From Echinicola sp. 20G (lineage in GTDB: Bacteria > Bacteroidota > Bacteroidia > Cytophagales > Cyclobacteriaceae): a stretch of DNA of 64,000 nt. The notes beneath the pieces were generated by a model. It did no database searches. It worked only from the letters and a program-made list of their open reading frames with translations, and had not been told where the DNA came from. This document shows, piece by piece, positions 44,991 through 54,212 of this stretch (position 1 is the first letter of the stretch; each line of letters begins with the position of its first letter). Location of the stretch: the NCBI RefSeq assembly GCF_015533855.1, contig NZ_AP024154.1, positions 5,715,001 to 5,779,000 on the forward strand, in the 5' to 3' direction. A program made the translations under genes and the position numbers.

Positions 44991-46697
44991 TTGGACAATA
45001 AAAACATCACCAAAATACTAAAGTTAACTTCCCAATTGATGGAACTGCATGAGGAAAATGCCTTTAAAATCCGCAGCTATACCTCAGCCATTTACTCTAT
45101 CGACCAAGGAAACATTAGCCTTGAAGGGCTAAGCAAAGATGAGCTTCAAAAAATCAATGGAATTGGAAAAAGCATTGCTGAAGTCATTGAACAACTGCAA
45201 CAGACAGGAACACACCAATATCTTGATGAACTATTGGACAAAACGCCCAAAGGCTTACTCGAAGTACTTGAAATAAAAGGTTTAGGACCAAAAAAAATCA
45301 AAGTTCTTTGGAAAGAACTAAACATCACCTCCGTCCATGAATTGTTAGAAGCATGCCAAGCTGGAGAGGTAGCCAAAATCAAGGGCTTTGGTGCCAAAAC
45401 GCAAGAGGGTATCATTCAGTCTCTGGAGTACATGGAGTCCAACAGAGGAAAATGGCACTATGCGGATGCTGAGCCAGAGGCAATTGCCATTCAGGAAAAA
45501 CTGGAAGGGTTATTTGGTAAGGAAAACATCGCTATCACAGGTGATTTTGCCAGGAAGGCTGAAATTATTGAAAGGCTAGAATGGATCATCAATACGGATC
45601 AACGCAAAGAAACTTTTGATAAAATAGATCAGCTTGAAGCAATCGAGAAAAACAAAAAGATTTCCAGCCCCTTTACTTGGAGAGGAAAAACAAAAGAGAA
45701 AGAACTGGAAATAGTTTTCTTTGCGGCAAGCAACAGTTCTTTTGTCAGTGAACAATTACTCAGAACCGGAAGCCGGTCTCACTTATTAGCTCCAATTGAT
45801 AATGAGCAAACCTTGGGCAGTTTCTTTAAGTCTAAGTCTTTCTCTTCTGAAAAAGAGGCTTACCAAGAAGCTGGCCTACCCTATATCCTACCAGAGCTTA
45901 GAGAAGGTCAATTTGAAATAGCCTTGGCCAAAGAAGATAAACTTCCGCTACTCCTTGAAGAAAGTGACCTAAAAGGCATCCTCCACAACCACTCTACCTA
46001 CAGTGATGGCAAACATACCCTGAAGGAAATGGCCCTTTATTGTCAAGAATTGGGATATGAATATTTAGGCATCAGTGACCATAGCCGCACAGCTTCTTAT
46101 GCTGGTGGTTTGGACATAGAAAAAGTAGAAAAGCAGCAGGAAGAGATCAAAGTCTTAAACAAAGAGCTGGCCCCTTTTAAGGTTTTCAGCGGAATAGAAA
46201 GTGATATTCTTCCTGATGGTAATTTGGATTATCCTGATGAAGTATTGGCTTCATTCGACTTTATCGTCTCATCTATCCACAGCAGTCTGAACATGACCAG
46301 AAAAAAAGCTACTGCTAGGTTAATCAAAGCCATTGAAAACCCTTACACTACCATCCTAGGACATCCAACTGGCAGACTTTTGCTGAGAAGAGAAGGATAC
46401 CCCATTGATCACAAAGCAATCATAGATGCTTGTGCTGAGAATAAGGTAGTCATAGAAATCAATGCCAACCCGTGGCGCCTTGACCTTGACTGGAGATGGG
46501 TTCATTATGCTATGGAAAAAGGCGTCAAGCTTTCCATTAATCCGGACGCCCACGAAAAGAAAGGGTACTTCCATATGAAATACGGTGTACTGGTAGGCAG
46601 AAAAGGAGGGCTGACCAATGAAATGACCCTCAACGCGATGACCTTGAAAGAGATCGATGAATATTTTTCAAAACGGAAAAACGACATTAAAAAATAA
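44991..46697 (+). CDS. PolX-like PHP protein with degenerate polymerase site
   Basis: A 568-residue protein with the domain order of bacterial PolX (family X DNA polymerase plus PHP 3'-5' exonuclease). Helix-hairpin-helix segments (KINGIGKSIAE, EIKGLGPKKIK) occupy about 1-150. The polymerase palm region (183-200) reads GDFARKAEIIERLEWII where active PolX has GSxRR and DxD, so the metal-binding aspartates are Arg195 and Glu197 and the polymerase is probably dead. The PHP site looks intact: His332/His334, Asp363/His364, Glu403, His430, His458, Asp519/His521. It is likely a nuclease or phosphoesterase. TTG start at 44991; a small membrane gene follows after 9 bases. Confidence 0.88.
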   Translation: MDNKNITKILKLTSQLMELHEENAFKIRSYTSAIYSIDQGNISLEGLSKDELQKINGIGKSIAEVIEQLQQTGTHQYLDELLDKTPKGLLEVLEIKGLGPKKIKVLWKELNITSVHELLEACQAGEVAKIKGFGAKTQEGIIQSLEYMESNRGKWHYADAEPEAIAIQEKLEGLFGKENIAITGDFARKAEIIERLEWIINTDQRKETFDKIDQLEAIEKNKKISSPFTWRGKTKEKELEIVFFAASNSSFVSEQLLRTGSRSHLLAPIDNEQTLGSFFKSKSFSSEKEAYQEAGLPYILPELREGQFEIALAKEDKLPLLLEESDLKGILHNHSTYSDGKHTLKEMALYCQELGYEYLGISDHSRTASYAGGLDIEKVEKQQEEIKVLNKELAPFKVFSGIESDILPDGNLDYPDEVLASFDFIVSSIHSSLNMTRKKATARLIKAIENPYTTILGHPTGRLLLRREGYPIDHKAIIDACAENKVVIEINANPWRLDLDWRWVHYAMEKGVKLSINPDAHEKKGYFHMKYGVLVGRKGGLTNEMTLNAMTLKEIDEYFSKRKNDIKK

Positions 46698-46706
46698 ATA
46701 GCAGTT

Positions 46707-46997
46707 ATGAGTTGGATGGACAAGGATGCAGGAAAATTGCTGCAAAGGTCGTTTGTCATTGGGTTAGTGGGCATTTTGCTTTGCCTTATCCCAATGGCCA
46801 ATGCAATCTTAACTTTTATGGATCAAGAAAAGCTCTTTTTCCTGAATGGTTTTGGTTTGGGAGCGCAATTGGTAGCGCTAAGCATGGCGGTGTTGGTATT
46901 GAGAAAAAGAAAGGTTGATCAAGAACATCAGGAAAAAGCCAAGAGGATGATCATTACATTAGGGGTATCCCTGCTGTTTTTCATCCTAAATCGTTAA
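46707..46997 (+). CDS. Small membrane protein, unknown
   Basis: A 96-residue protein with three hydrophobic helices (about 15-37, 43-64 and 80-95). It is 9 bases downstream of the PolX-like gene and probably co-transcribed. No recognisable family; a short Lys/Arg/Glu-rich loop (RKRKVDQEHQEKAKRM) lies before the last helix. A bidirectional terminator follows. Confidence 0.65.
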   Translation: MSWMDKDAGKLLQRSFVIGLVGILLCLIPMANAILTFMDQEKLFFLNGFGLGAQLVALSMAVLVLRKRKVDQEHQEKAKRMIITLGVSLLFFILNR

Positions 46998-47002
46998 AAA
47001 AT

Positions 47003-47037
47003 AAAAAGAGAGCTCGGACATAGCTCTCTTTTTTTGT
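47003..47037. terminator. Bidirectional terminator
   Basis: Stem AAAAAGAGAGCT (47003-47014, allowing for the outer A/T pairs) with AGCTCTCTTTTT (47022-47033) and a 7-base loop; T run follows. Between the convergent membrane gene and the cold-shock gene. Confidence 0.8.
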
Positions 47038-47058
47038 AAAAAAATGGCTGAAATAACT

Positions 47059-47250
47059 CTATGCTTTTTTAACATTTATAGCATTCAATCCTTTTTTTCC
47101 TTCTTTGACGTCATATGATACTTTGTCATTCTGTTCGACTTTGTCTACAAGCCCTGTTGCATGAACAAAGACATCATTTTGGGATTCATCGTCTATAATG
47201 AAACCGAATCCCTTAGCTTCATTGTAAAATTTCACTTTTCCGGTAAGCAT
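47059..47250 (-). CDS. Cold-shock-domain RNA-binding protein
   Basis: A 63-residue single cold-shock domain. RNP1 (KGFGFI, residues 13-18) and RNP2 (VFVHATG, about 27-33) are intact, so it binds single-stranded RNA/DNA and probably acts as an RNA chaperone. The leader region of about 80 bases to sixA contains an A/T hairpin at 47305-47324. Whether it is cold-induced or constitutive cannot be seen. Confidence 0.93.
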   Translation of the reverse strand: MLTGKVKFYNEAKGFGFIIDDESQNDVFVHATGLVDKVEQNDKVSYDVKEGKKGLNAINVKKA

Positions 47251-47333
47251 AATAATTAAAATTGTTAGTGGTTAATTGAATACTTAAAGTAAAAATATTC
47301 GTCCAAAAAACAAATATGTTTTTTTAGTATCTT

Positions 47334-47831
47334 ATGAACATGAAAAAATTAGTTATTTATCGACACGCCAAATCTTCTTGGGACAATCCCTTTTTGGAAG
47401 ACCATGCTAGACCATTGGCAGAACGTGGTTTAAGGGATGCACCAAGAATGGCCCAGAGACTAAAAAAGAAAAAGATATTTCCGGATTATATGCTTTCATC
47501 AGATGCTGAAAGAGCAAAATCCACCGCCTTGATTACAGCAGAGAACCTCCACTTTCCAAAGAAACAGATTAAACTCACTCGAGATCTCTATCATGCTTCT
47601 TCACACAACATTCTTCAGTGCTTACATCAAATCCCCAACACGAATGACGTCGCCTTTATCTTTGGCCATAATCCGGGATTCAATGAACTGATTGAAGACT
47701 TGGGAGGCACTATCGACAACCTCCCCACCTGCGGCCAATTCGGATTTACTTTCAATACCGAGTACTGGAAAAACATCAGTCCAGCCAATGCCAGTTTTTG
47801 GTTTGTAGATTATCCCAAGAACGAGAGCTAA
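47334..47831 (+). CDS. SixA-like histidine phosphatase
   Basis: A 165-residue (163 if Met3 at 47340 is used) phosphatase of the histidine phosphatase superfamily. The catalytic RHG-type motif is RHAKSSWDNP (about 10-19), and a late GHNPGFNEL supplies the second His. SixA in Escherichia coli dephosphorylates phospho-His on Hpt/NPr proteins; the hybrid kinase with an Hpt domain in this window is a conceivable target but is 8 kb away. It is convergent with the SDR gene, the stop codons overlapping by 3-4 bases. Confidence 0.88.
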   Translation: MNMKKLVIYRHAKSSWDNPFLEDHARPLAERGLRDAPRMAQRLKKKKIFPDYMLSSDAERAKSTALITAENLHFPKKQIKLTRDLYHASSHNILQCLHQIPNTNDVAFIFGHNPGFNELIEDLGGTIDNLPTCGQFGFTFNTEYWKNISPANASFWFVDYPKNES

Positions 47832-48553
47832 AAATCTCTTACATCCTGAAGTACTTCTGTAAACTCGTCCAAATGGTCTATTAAATAGAGTACTTTTTCC
47901 GCTACCACTTCGGGAGAACTTAATTCATCGTTTGCTTTAAAATCCTTAAACTTTTTCAACCCACTGAAATTCTCTTGATCAGCCGATCTAATATCTGCCT
48001 GCATAGGGGTATCGACGATCCCTGGTGACAAAGCATAATAGTTGATTCCAAAACCCTTTAGATCACTTTCCACTTGGGCCACACCGGTCATTCTATTGAG
48101 AGCTGCTTTTGAACTACAGTAACCTGACCAACCGTCGACATCCTTACTGGCCGCTCCTGATGAGATATTGATCACCAGCTTTTCACACTTTTGATCATGG
48201 TATTTTCTCACATATTCGTTTATTAAAATGGCCGGGGCTACCACATTTACGGCATTGATCTTTGCAATTCCTGTTGGATCCAATTTGCCCAAAGGCCCAA
48301 TTTCTCCTATCCATCCTGCATTATTGATCAGAACTATTCTGTCAAAATCTCCAACAGGAAAAATGGAAGGCAATTCTTTGATTAAACCTGTCGTATTCGC
48401 CAAATCCAATTCAAAATGTGTAAAACCATCACCTGACTCCATCGTTGACCTAGAAATCCCAACAACCTGATTTTTCTCACTTTCAACCAATTCGTCCAAA
48501 AGGGCTTTCCCTAAACCCTTGCTACAACCCGTTAAAACATAAAGGCTTTTCAT
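47828..48553 (-). CDS. Short-chain dehydrogenase/reductase
   Basis: A 241-residue Rossmann-fold oxidoreductase, closest in pattern to sepiapterin reductase/benzil reductase-like SDRs. The cofactor loop TGCSKGLG is at 8-15, NNAGW follows, and the catalytic SGYCSSK gives Tyr and Lys; the Ser of the triad is in ISSGA. ATG 48553 is chosen because it gives the usual distance to the glycine loop; the frame is open to 48586. It lies downstream of hslU beyond a terminator, and converges with sixA. The substrate is unknown. Confidence 0.87.
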   Translation of the reverse strand: MKSLYVLTGCSKGLGKALLDELVESEKNQVVGISRSTMESGDGFTHFELDLANTTGLIKELPSIFPVGDFDRIVLINNAGWIGEIGPLGKLDPTGIAKINAVNVVAPAILINEYVRKYHDQKCEKLVINISSGAASKDVDGWSGYCSSKAALNRMTGVAQVESDLKGFGINYYALSPGIVDTPMQADIRSADQENFSGLKKFKDFKANDELSSPEVVAEKVLYLIDHLDEFTEVLQDVRDF

Positions 48554-48572
48554 GGCACTAATTATAGTTAAT

Positions 48573-48597
48573 AAAAAAGGAGGCAACTTGCCTCCTT
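48573..48597 (-). terminator. Terminator of hslU
   Basis: Stem AAGGAGGCA (48577-48585) with TGCCTCCTT (48589-48597), 3-base loop, then six T on the minus strand. It ends 11 bases after the hslU stop. Confidence 0.8.
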
Positions 48598-48607
48598 CTA
48601 TTTTTGA

Positions 48608-50008
48608 TTATAAAATGTATTGCGATAAATCCCTGTTTTTCACTAAAGAACTTAGCCTTTCATCTACCATCTCTTTGGTGATCATGATCTTGGAGTTGGC
48701 CTGAATGGTATCAGGCACTTCAAACAAGAAGTCATTGAGTAAATGGCTCATCACAGTATGTAATCTCCTTGCCCCAATATTTTCAACTTCCTCATTGATC
48801 TTAAAAGCGATCCTGGCTATTTCCTCAATGGCCTCATCAGTATATTCAAGATGTACCTCTTCTGCTCCAAATAATGCCTGGTATTGCTTTGTAAGGGCAT
48901 TTTTTGGTTCTTTCAAAATCCGGGTAAAGTCATTCTGAGAAAGACTATCTAGTTCTACCCTAATCGGAAAACGTCCCTGCAATTCAGGGATCAAGTCAGA
49001 AGGCTTGCTCACATGGAATGCTCCAGCCGCAATAAAGAGAACGTGATCAGTATGCACCAAACCATATTTGGTATTTACTGCACTTCCCTCCACGATTGGC
49101 AACAAATCCCGTTGAACACCTTCCCTACTTACATCAGGGCCTCCACCGCCTTTTCCGCTCTTGGAAGCTATCTTGTCCACCTCATCAATGAAGATTATTC
49201 CATTGTTCTCAGCCAAGAAAATGGCCTCTTCTTTAACCTCATCAAAATCAATCAATTTGGAAGTCTCTTCTTCCATCAAAATTTTGCGGGCTTCGGCAAT
49301 GGTCACTTTTCTTTTCTTGGTCTTTTTGGGCATCATCCCACTGATCATGTCCTGAAGGCCGGCCATGCTGGCATCATCCATCATTCCATTACCAATCATC
49401 CCTACTCCCACTGGAGAGGATTGCTTGACATTGATCTCTACTTTTCTTTCTTCCAATTCTCCATTTTTGAGCTTCTCTCTGAAACGTTCTCTGGTCTTTT
49501 CGTTTAGCTCTTGCTCAGAAGCTTTCTCTGGATCAAACTCTCCGTTGCTATTTGCTCTGGAAGTATTGAAAGAAGGAGTTTTCACAGGTGGGATCAAGAT
49601 ATCCAATAAAATATCCTCTACATTTTCTACCGCCTTTTCTTTTACCTCTTCGTTTTTGTTTTCTTTTACCAAGTTGATGGACTGTTCTACTAGGTCCCTC
49701 ACCATACTCTCTACATCACGCCCTACATATCCCACTTCTGTAAACTTGGAAGCCTCCACCTTGGTAAAAGGGGCATTGGCCACTTTGGCTAGCCTCCTGG
49801 CAATTTCCGTTTTACCTACACCGGTAGACCCAATCATAAGAATATTGTTAGGGACAATATCTTTTTGAAGGTCGCTTTTCACCATCATCCTCCTGATTCT
49901 ATTTCTCAGTGCAATGGCCACATTTCTCTTAGCATCTTTTTGCCCAATTATATATTTGTCCAATTCATGGACAATTTGTTTTGGTGTCAAATGATTAATT
50001 TCTTTCAT
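48608..50008 (-). CDS. hslU: HslU, AAA+ ATPase of the HslUV protease
   Basis: The unfoldase partner of the HslV peptidase. The 466-residue protein has Walker A GSTGVGKTE (about 57-65), the GYVGRDVESMVRDL pore region, an inserted I domain (about 100-260) rich in Glu/Lys, Walker B IIFIDEVDKI, and sensor-2 NIGARRLHTVM. Length and motifs are standard. hslV is not next to it, which is common in Bacteroidota. The gene belongs to a run of proteolysis genes in this region. Confidence 0.95.
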   Translation of the reverse strand: MKEINHLTPKQIVHELDKYIIGQKDAKRNVAIALRNRIRRMMVKSDLQKDIVPNNILMIGSTGVGKTEIARRLAKVANAPFTKVEASKFTEVGYVGRDVESMVRDLVEQSINLVKENKNEEVKEKAVENVEDILLDILIPPVKTPSFNTSRANSNGEFDPEKASEQELNEKTRERFREKLKNGELEERKVEINVKQSSPVGVGMIGNGMMDDASMAGLQDMISGMMPKKTKKRKVTIAEARKILMEEETSKLIDFDEVKEEAIFLAENNGIIFIDEVDKIASKSGKGGGGPDVSREGVQRDLLPIVEGSAVNTKYGLVHTDHVLFIAAGAFHVSKPSDLIPELQGRFPIRVELDSLSQNDFTRILKEPKNALTKQYQALFGAEEVHLEYTDEAIEEIARIAFKINEEVENIGARRLHTVMSHLLNDFLFEVPDTIQANSKIMITKEMVDERLSSLVKNRDLSQYIL

Positions 50009-50212
50009 AATATCTTTCGGTCAGGAAATCAGATTGACTGACTTCGATTATCTTCTTTTCTTTAAACCCACTAACTCATAAAACATGCCAGCAAGTGGAT
50101 AGTTCAAACTAGATTGTTTGGGTTTTATTTGTGCTAACCTTATAAGCTGTTTACCTCAAATTAAATCAGCTTGAAAATGGTTCTTTAAGTAACACTTTTC
50201 TGATCAACTCTT

Positions 50213-50256
50213 AAAAAAATAACCGGCAACATTTTTATAATCAATGCTGCCGGTTT
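50213..50256 (-). terminator. Terminator of lon
   Basis: Stem AACCGGCA (50221-50228) with TGCCGGTT (50248-50255), an inner CAT/ATG pair, followed by seven T on the minus strand. Confidence 0.75.
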
Positions 50257-50267
50257 TATACTAAATT

Positions 50268-52751
50268 TTAAACTTCCACTGATTTGGATGATTCTTCAAA
50301 TGTAAACTTCAAAGGATCATCTACTTTAGAATTCATTAAGGAAATTTCCAAAACCTCATCCACATTATCTACAAAATGGAATGTTACCCCTTTCACATAT
50401 TGTTCATCAATTTCCTCAATATCTTTCTGGTTGCGTTTGCAGAGAACAATCTCCTTGATTCCCGCTCTTTTGGCAGCAAGTATTTTCTCTTTAATCCCCC
50501 CAACAGGCATTACTTTTCCTCTCAAAGTAATCTCACCAGTCATTGCTAGTTTGGCTTTCACTTTTCTTTGAGTATATAAAGATGCCAAAGCTGTTAACAT
50601 CGTAATCCCAGCTGAAGGACCATCTTTTGGTACTGCTCCAGCAGGAACGTGAATATGAAGGTCGTATTGATCAAAGATTCGGCTATCTATTCCATATTTG
50701 TAAGCCTTGGACCTTAAGTAGGAAATGGCAGTCATGGCTGATTCTTTCATCACATCACCTAATTGACCGGACAGGGTTAGTTTCCCTTTTCCTTTGCTCA
50801 AAGAGGATTCAATAAAGAGGATTTCTCCACCAACTGATGTCCATGCCAAGCCCGTAACCACTCCGGCCACACTGTTGTCTTGGTACATTTCTTTATCAAA
50901 AACTTCACCACCCAAAATTTTTCTCACCATGGCTGCTGTGATTTTCTTTTGGTACTCCTCCTCCATTGCAATGGATTTGGCCACATTCCTGATAACTGTA
51001 CCCAACTGCCTTTCCAAATTTCTTACGCCAGATTCCCTGGTATAATCTTCTATCACTTTTACAATAGCCGCTTTATCGAAAGAAATATCCTTGGCTTTTA
51101 ATCCATGTTCTTTTCGTTGCTTTGGAATAAGGTGCTTTTTGGCTATTTCCACTTTTTCTTCCATGGTATAACCCGTCACCTCAATCATCTCCATCCTGTC
51201 CCTCAAAGCAGGCTGGATAGTCTCCAATGAATTGGCGGTAGCGATAAACAACACTTTGGAAAGGTCATAGTCTACTTCGAGGTAATTGTCTACAAATGCC
51301 TTGTTTTGCTCAGGGTCAAGCACCTCCAAGAAAGCGGAAGAAGGATCCCCTCTGAAATCTGAGCTCAGTTTATCGATCTCATCCAATACATAAACAGGGT
51401 TGGATGATTTGACTTTCTTCATATTCTGGATAATCTTTCCAGGCATGGCACCAACATAGGTCTTTCGGTGACCTCTGATCTCTGCCTCATCATGCAAGCC
51501 TCCAAGAGACATCCTCACATATTTTCTTCCCAATGCCTTGGCAATGGACTTGCCCAAGGAAGTTTTCCCAACACCAGGAGGGCCATAAAGGCATAAAATC
51601 GGGCCTTTCAAATCTTGCTTGAGCTTTAGCACAGCCAAATACTCAATGATTCTATCTTTAACTTTTTCAAGGCCATGATGCTCCTTATCCAAGATATCTT
51701 TGGCTCTCCTCAAGTCAAAATTATCCTCGGTAAACTCATTCCACGGCAAATCAACCATCACTTCTGCATAATTCAATGCAATCGGATATTCAGCAGCAGA
51801 TGGATTTATCCTCAACACTTTGTCCAGCTCTTTTTCAAAGTGCTTCCCTACTTCTTCTGGCCACTGTTTATTTTTACCCCTCGCACGCAATTCTTCCACT
51901 TCTTTCTCAGGTCCCTCTTCACCTAGTTCGGTTTGAAGCACCTTCATCTGCTGTCTTAGGAAGTAATCTCTTTGCTGCTGGTCGATATCAGTATGAACCT
52001 TCTTGTGAATCTCACTTTTCAGCTCCAACATCTGGATATCCTTCATCATAAATTCAAGCAGCAAGGTTGCCCTATCCACTCCATCATTGATCTCTAGCAA
52101 TTTTTGCTTGGACTCAACAGGAGCAGTAATATTGGATGAAAGGAAATGCGTCAAAAAGGCCGTATTATCAATGTTGTCCAAAGCCACCTGGGCTTCTCTA
52201 GGAATATCGGGATTTAATTGCAAGATCTTGGCTGCGGCATCTTTAAGCGATTCTTCCAAAGCCTGAATCTTTTTGTTTCCCTCTGGAAAAGTTTCCTCCA
52301 GGTACTCTACTTTCGCCTGGAAATAGGGATCTTCGGTAATGGTTTCCTTTATCTTGAAACGCTTTTTCCCTTGGATGATAATGGTCGTATTGCCATCAGG
52401 CAAAACAATCATTTTAACAATCTTTGCGATGGTCCCTACATGATAAATATCATCCCAAGAAGGATCATCATTATTTGGATTGATCTGGGCGCAAACCCCG
52501 ATCATTTTATCTCCCTTCTGAGCTTTTTTAACCAACTTGATGGAGCGCTCTCGTCCCACTGTAATCGGAATAACTACACCAGGGAAAAGTACTGTATTTC
52601 GAACTGATAGAATGGGAATCTCCTCAGAATAGCTCTCAAGTTGTGATTGGTCCGCTTCTTCATCATCAGTGATCAAATGGATCAAATCCCCTTCGCTCGC
52701 AAAATCACCCATGATCAATGATTGGTATAATGGACTGTCGTTTTTATTCAT
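50268..52751 (-). CDS. lon: Lon ATP-dependent protease
   Basis: A cytosolic AAA+ serine protease that degrades damaged and regulatory proteins. The 827-residue protein has the N-terminal substrate domain (about 45-240), a coiled-coil, the AAA+ domain with Walker A GPPGVGKTS and Walker B VYVLDEIDKL, and the C-terminal protease domain whose Ser-Lys dyad is visible in KDGPSAGIT and GGIKEKILAAKRAG. Length and domain order are standard for LonA. It stands alone between two terminators. Confidence 0.96.
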   Translation of the reverse strand: MNKNDSPLYQSLIMGDFASEGDLIHLITDDEEADQSQLESYSEEIPILSVRNTVLFPGVVIPITVGRERSIKLVKKAQKGDKMIGVCAQINPNNDDPSWDDIYHVGTIAKIVKMIVLPDGNTTIIIQGKKRFKIKETITEDPYFQAKVEYLEETFPEGNKKIQALEESLKDAAAKILQLNPDIPREAQVALDNIDNTAFLTHFLSSNITAPVESKQKLLEINDGVDRATLLLEFMMKDIQMLELKSEIHKKVHTDIDQQQRDYFLRQQMKVLQTELGEEGPEKEVEELRARGKNKQWPEEVGKHFEKELDKVLRINPSAAEYPIALNYAEVMVDLPWNEFTEDNFDLRRAKDILDKEHHGLEKVKDRIIEYLAVLKLKQDLKGPILCLYGPPGVGKTSLGKSIAKALGRKYVRMSLGGLHDEAEIRGHRKTYVGAMPGKIIQNMKKVKSSNPVYVLDEIDKLSSDFRGDPSSAFLEVLDPEQNKAFVDNYLEVDYDLSKVLFIATANSLETIQPALRDRMEMIEVTGYTMEEKVEIAKKHLIPKQRKEHGLKAKDISFDKAAIVKVIEDYTRESGVRNLERQLGTVIRNVAKSIAMEEEYQKKITAAMVRKILGGEVFDKEMYQDNSVAGVVTGLAWTSVGGEILFIESSLSKGKGKLTLSGQLGDVMKESAMTAISYLRSKAYKYGIDSRIFDQYDLHIHVPAGAVPKDGPSAGITMLTALASLYTQRKVKAKLAMTGEITLRGKVMPVGGIKEKILAAKRAGIKEIVLCKRNQKDIEEIDEQYVKGVTFHFVDNVDEVLEISLMNSKVDDPLKFTFEESSKSVEV

Positions 52752-52789
52752 ATAGAGAATGACTGTAATTTTGTCATATTTAAATTTAA

Positions 52790-52826
52790 AATAAAAGAAG
52801 AACCTTGAATTAACAAAGGTTCTTCT
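52790..52826 (-). terminator. Terminator of the dxr-rseP operon
   Basis: Stem AGAAGAACCTT (52796-52806) with AAGGTTCTTCT (52816-52826) and a 9-base loop, then T-rich sequence on the minus strand. Confidence 0.75.
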
Positions 52827-52889
52827 ACTAAACTCAATGGATATGCCAATGTCAAAAAAGGTACAAAATGGCAGTGTTTATCGAATGTT

Positions 52890-54209
52890 TTAGCCTCCAG
52901 TAAATAACTTCAGGATATCATTCCCAATGGCAAACACCATCAGGGCCAACAATAACACCATTCCTACTTTCTGGGCATTCTCCAAGAATTTCTCTGATGG
53001 ACTTCTACCAGAAATCATTTCGTATAACAAGAACACAACATGACCACCGTCCAATGCAGGAATTGGCAATAAATTCATAAAGGCAAGGATCATGGATATC
53101 AAGCCTGTGATACTCCAAAACTTCACCCAATCCCAACTGCTGCCATAAATCTTGGCCATTCCAATAGGACCACTGACATTTTTAGTAGATACCTCTCCGG
53201 TAAACATTTTACCTAAAGCACGGGCATTAACAATCACTACACTAAAGGCCTTCTCTGTGCCTTTCGCTATCGATTCATTAAAACTATAACTCTTTCTTAC
53301 AGGCTCGATCAAAGGGTTAACAAGTACTCCAATGGTTCCGTCTTCATAAACATCTATTTCCCCTTCCTTCACTTGACCGTTTCGCTCGTAAGTAAGATCA
53401 ATTTGCTTGGAAGAATACTCCTCAAGCTTCTTCTGGAAGTCAGTAAAATACCTCACTTTTTCTCCATTCACTGCCAATACCTTGTCCCCTTCTTGCAAAC
53501 CTAGCTTAGCTGCATGGGTTCCTTTTACCGACTCCATCACCACAAAAGGCACACCTATATCAATAAAATTGGACATGGCCTCTTGATTGGAAAATGAATT
53601 GATAAAACCTCTAGGTATTTTTATTTTGATGATCTCACCGTCACGGTCTACCGTGTAGTAACCATTTTCGCTCAACAAAACATCCGCATTGGACAAATCA
53701 GACAAACTTTCGTAGGTATGCCCGTTTACTTCAAGAACTTTATCTCCGTCCTGAAAACCGATTTGCTGTCCAATATCATACGCCACTATCCCATGTTCAA
53801 TCACTTGGTCTCTGGAAAAATAGGTTTCTCCACGGTCATAGGTCAAAGCGATAAAGATGATGATCCCTGTAATCACATTAACAATAATCCCTCCAAGCAT
53901 CACTATCAATCTTTGCCAAGCTGGCTTAGCCCTAAATTCCCAAGGCTGTGGTTCTGAGGCCAACTGTTCAGTATCCATGGACTCATCCACCATTCCTGAT
54001 ATTTTAACAAATCCACCAAGAGGGATAGCCCCCAATGAATACTCTGTCTCTCCATACTTAAACCCTACAATTTTCGGAGGAAAACCAATGGAAAATTTTT
54101 CTACTCTCATGCCAAACAGCTTCGCTGCCAACATGTGCCCCCCTTCATGCAACCCAACCAAAATAGAGAGTCCCAGCAATAGCTGGCCCACCATAATCAA
54201 AGTATCCAT
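52890..54209 (-). CDS. rseP: RseP-like site-2 intramembrane metalloprotease
   Basis: A 439-residue membrane protease that cuts anti-sigma factors in their transmembrane segment. The zinc motif HEGGH (21-25, a HExxH) sits in the first helix and NLLPIPALDGGH supplies the third ligand near the C-terminus. Two PDZ-like regions lie between (about 125-195 and 205-285), and helices about 95-120, 370-395 and 415-435 complete the core. It starts 3 bases after dxr; the dxr-rseP pairing is common in many phyla. No anti-sigma/sigma pair is nearby. Confidence 0.93.
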   Translation of the reverse strand: MDTLIMVGQLLLGLSILVGLHEGGHMLAAKLFGMRVEKFSIGFPPKIVGFKYGETEYSLGAIPLGGFVKISGMVDESMDTEQLASEPQPWEFRAKPAWQRLIVMLGGIIVNVITGIIIFIALTYDRGETYFSRDQVIEHGIVAYDIGQQIGFQDGDKVLEVNGHTYESLSDLSNADVLLSENGYYTVDRDGEIIKIKIPRGFINSFSNQEAMSNFIDIGVPFVVMESVKGTHAAKLGLQEGDKVLAVNGEKVRYFTDFQKKLEEYSSKQIDLTYERNGQVKEGEIDVYEDGTIGVLVNPLIEPVRKSYSFNESIAKGTEKAFSVVIVNARALGKMFTGEVSTKNVSGPIGMAKIYGSSWDWVKFWSITGLISMILAFMNLLPIPALDGGHVVFLLYEMISGRSPSEKFLENAQKVGMVLLLALMVFAIGNDILKLFTGG

Positions 54210-54212
54210 ACT

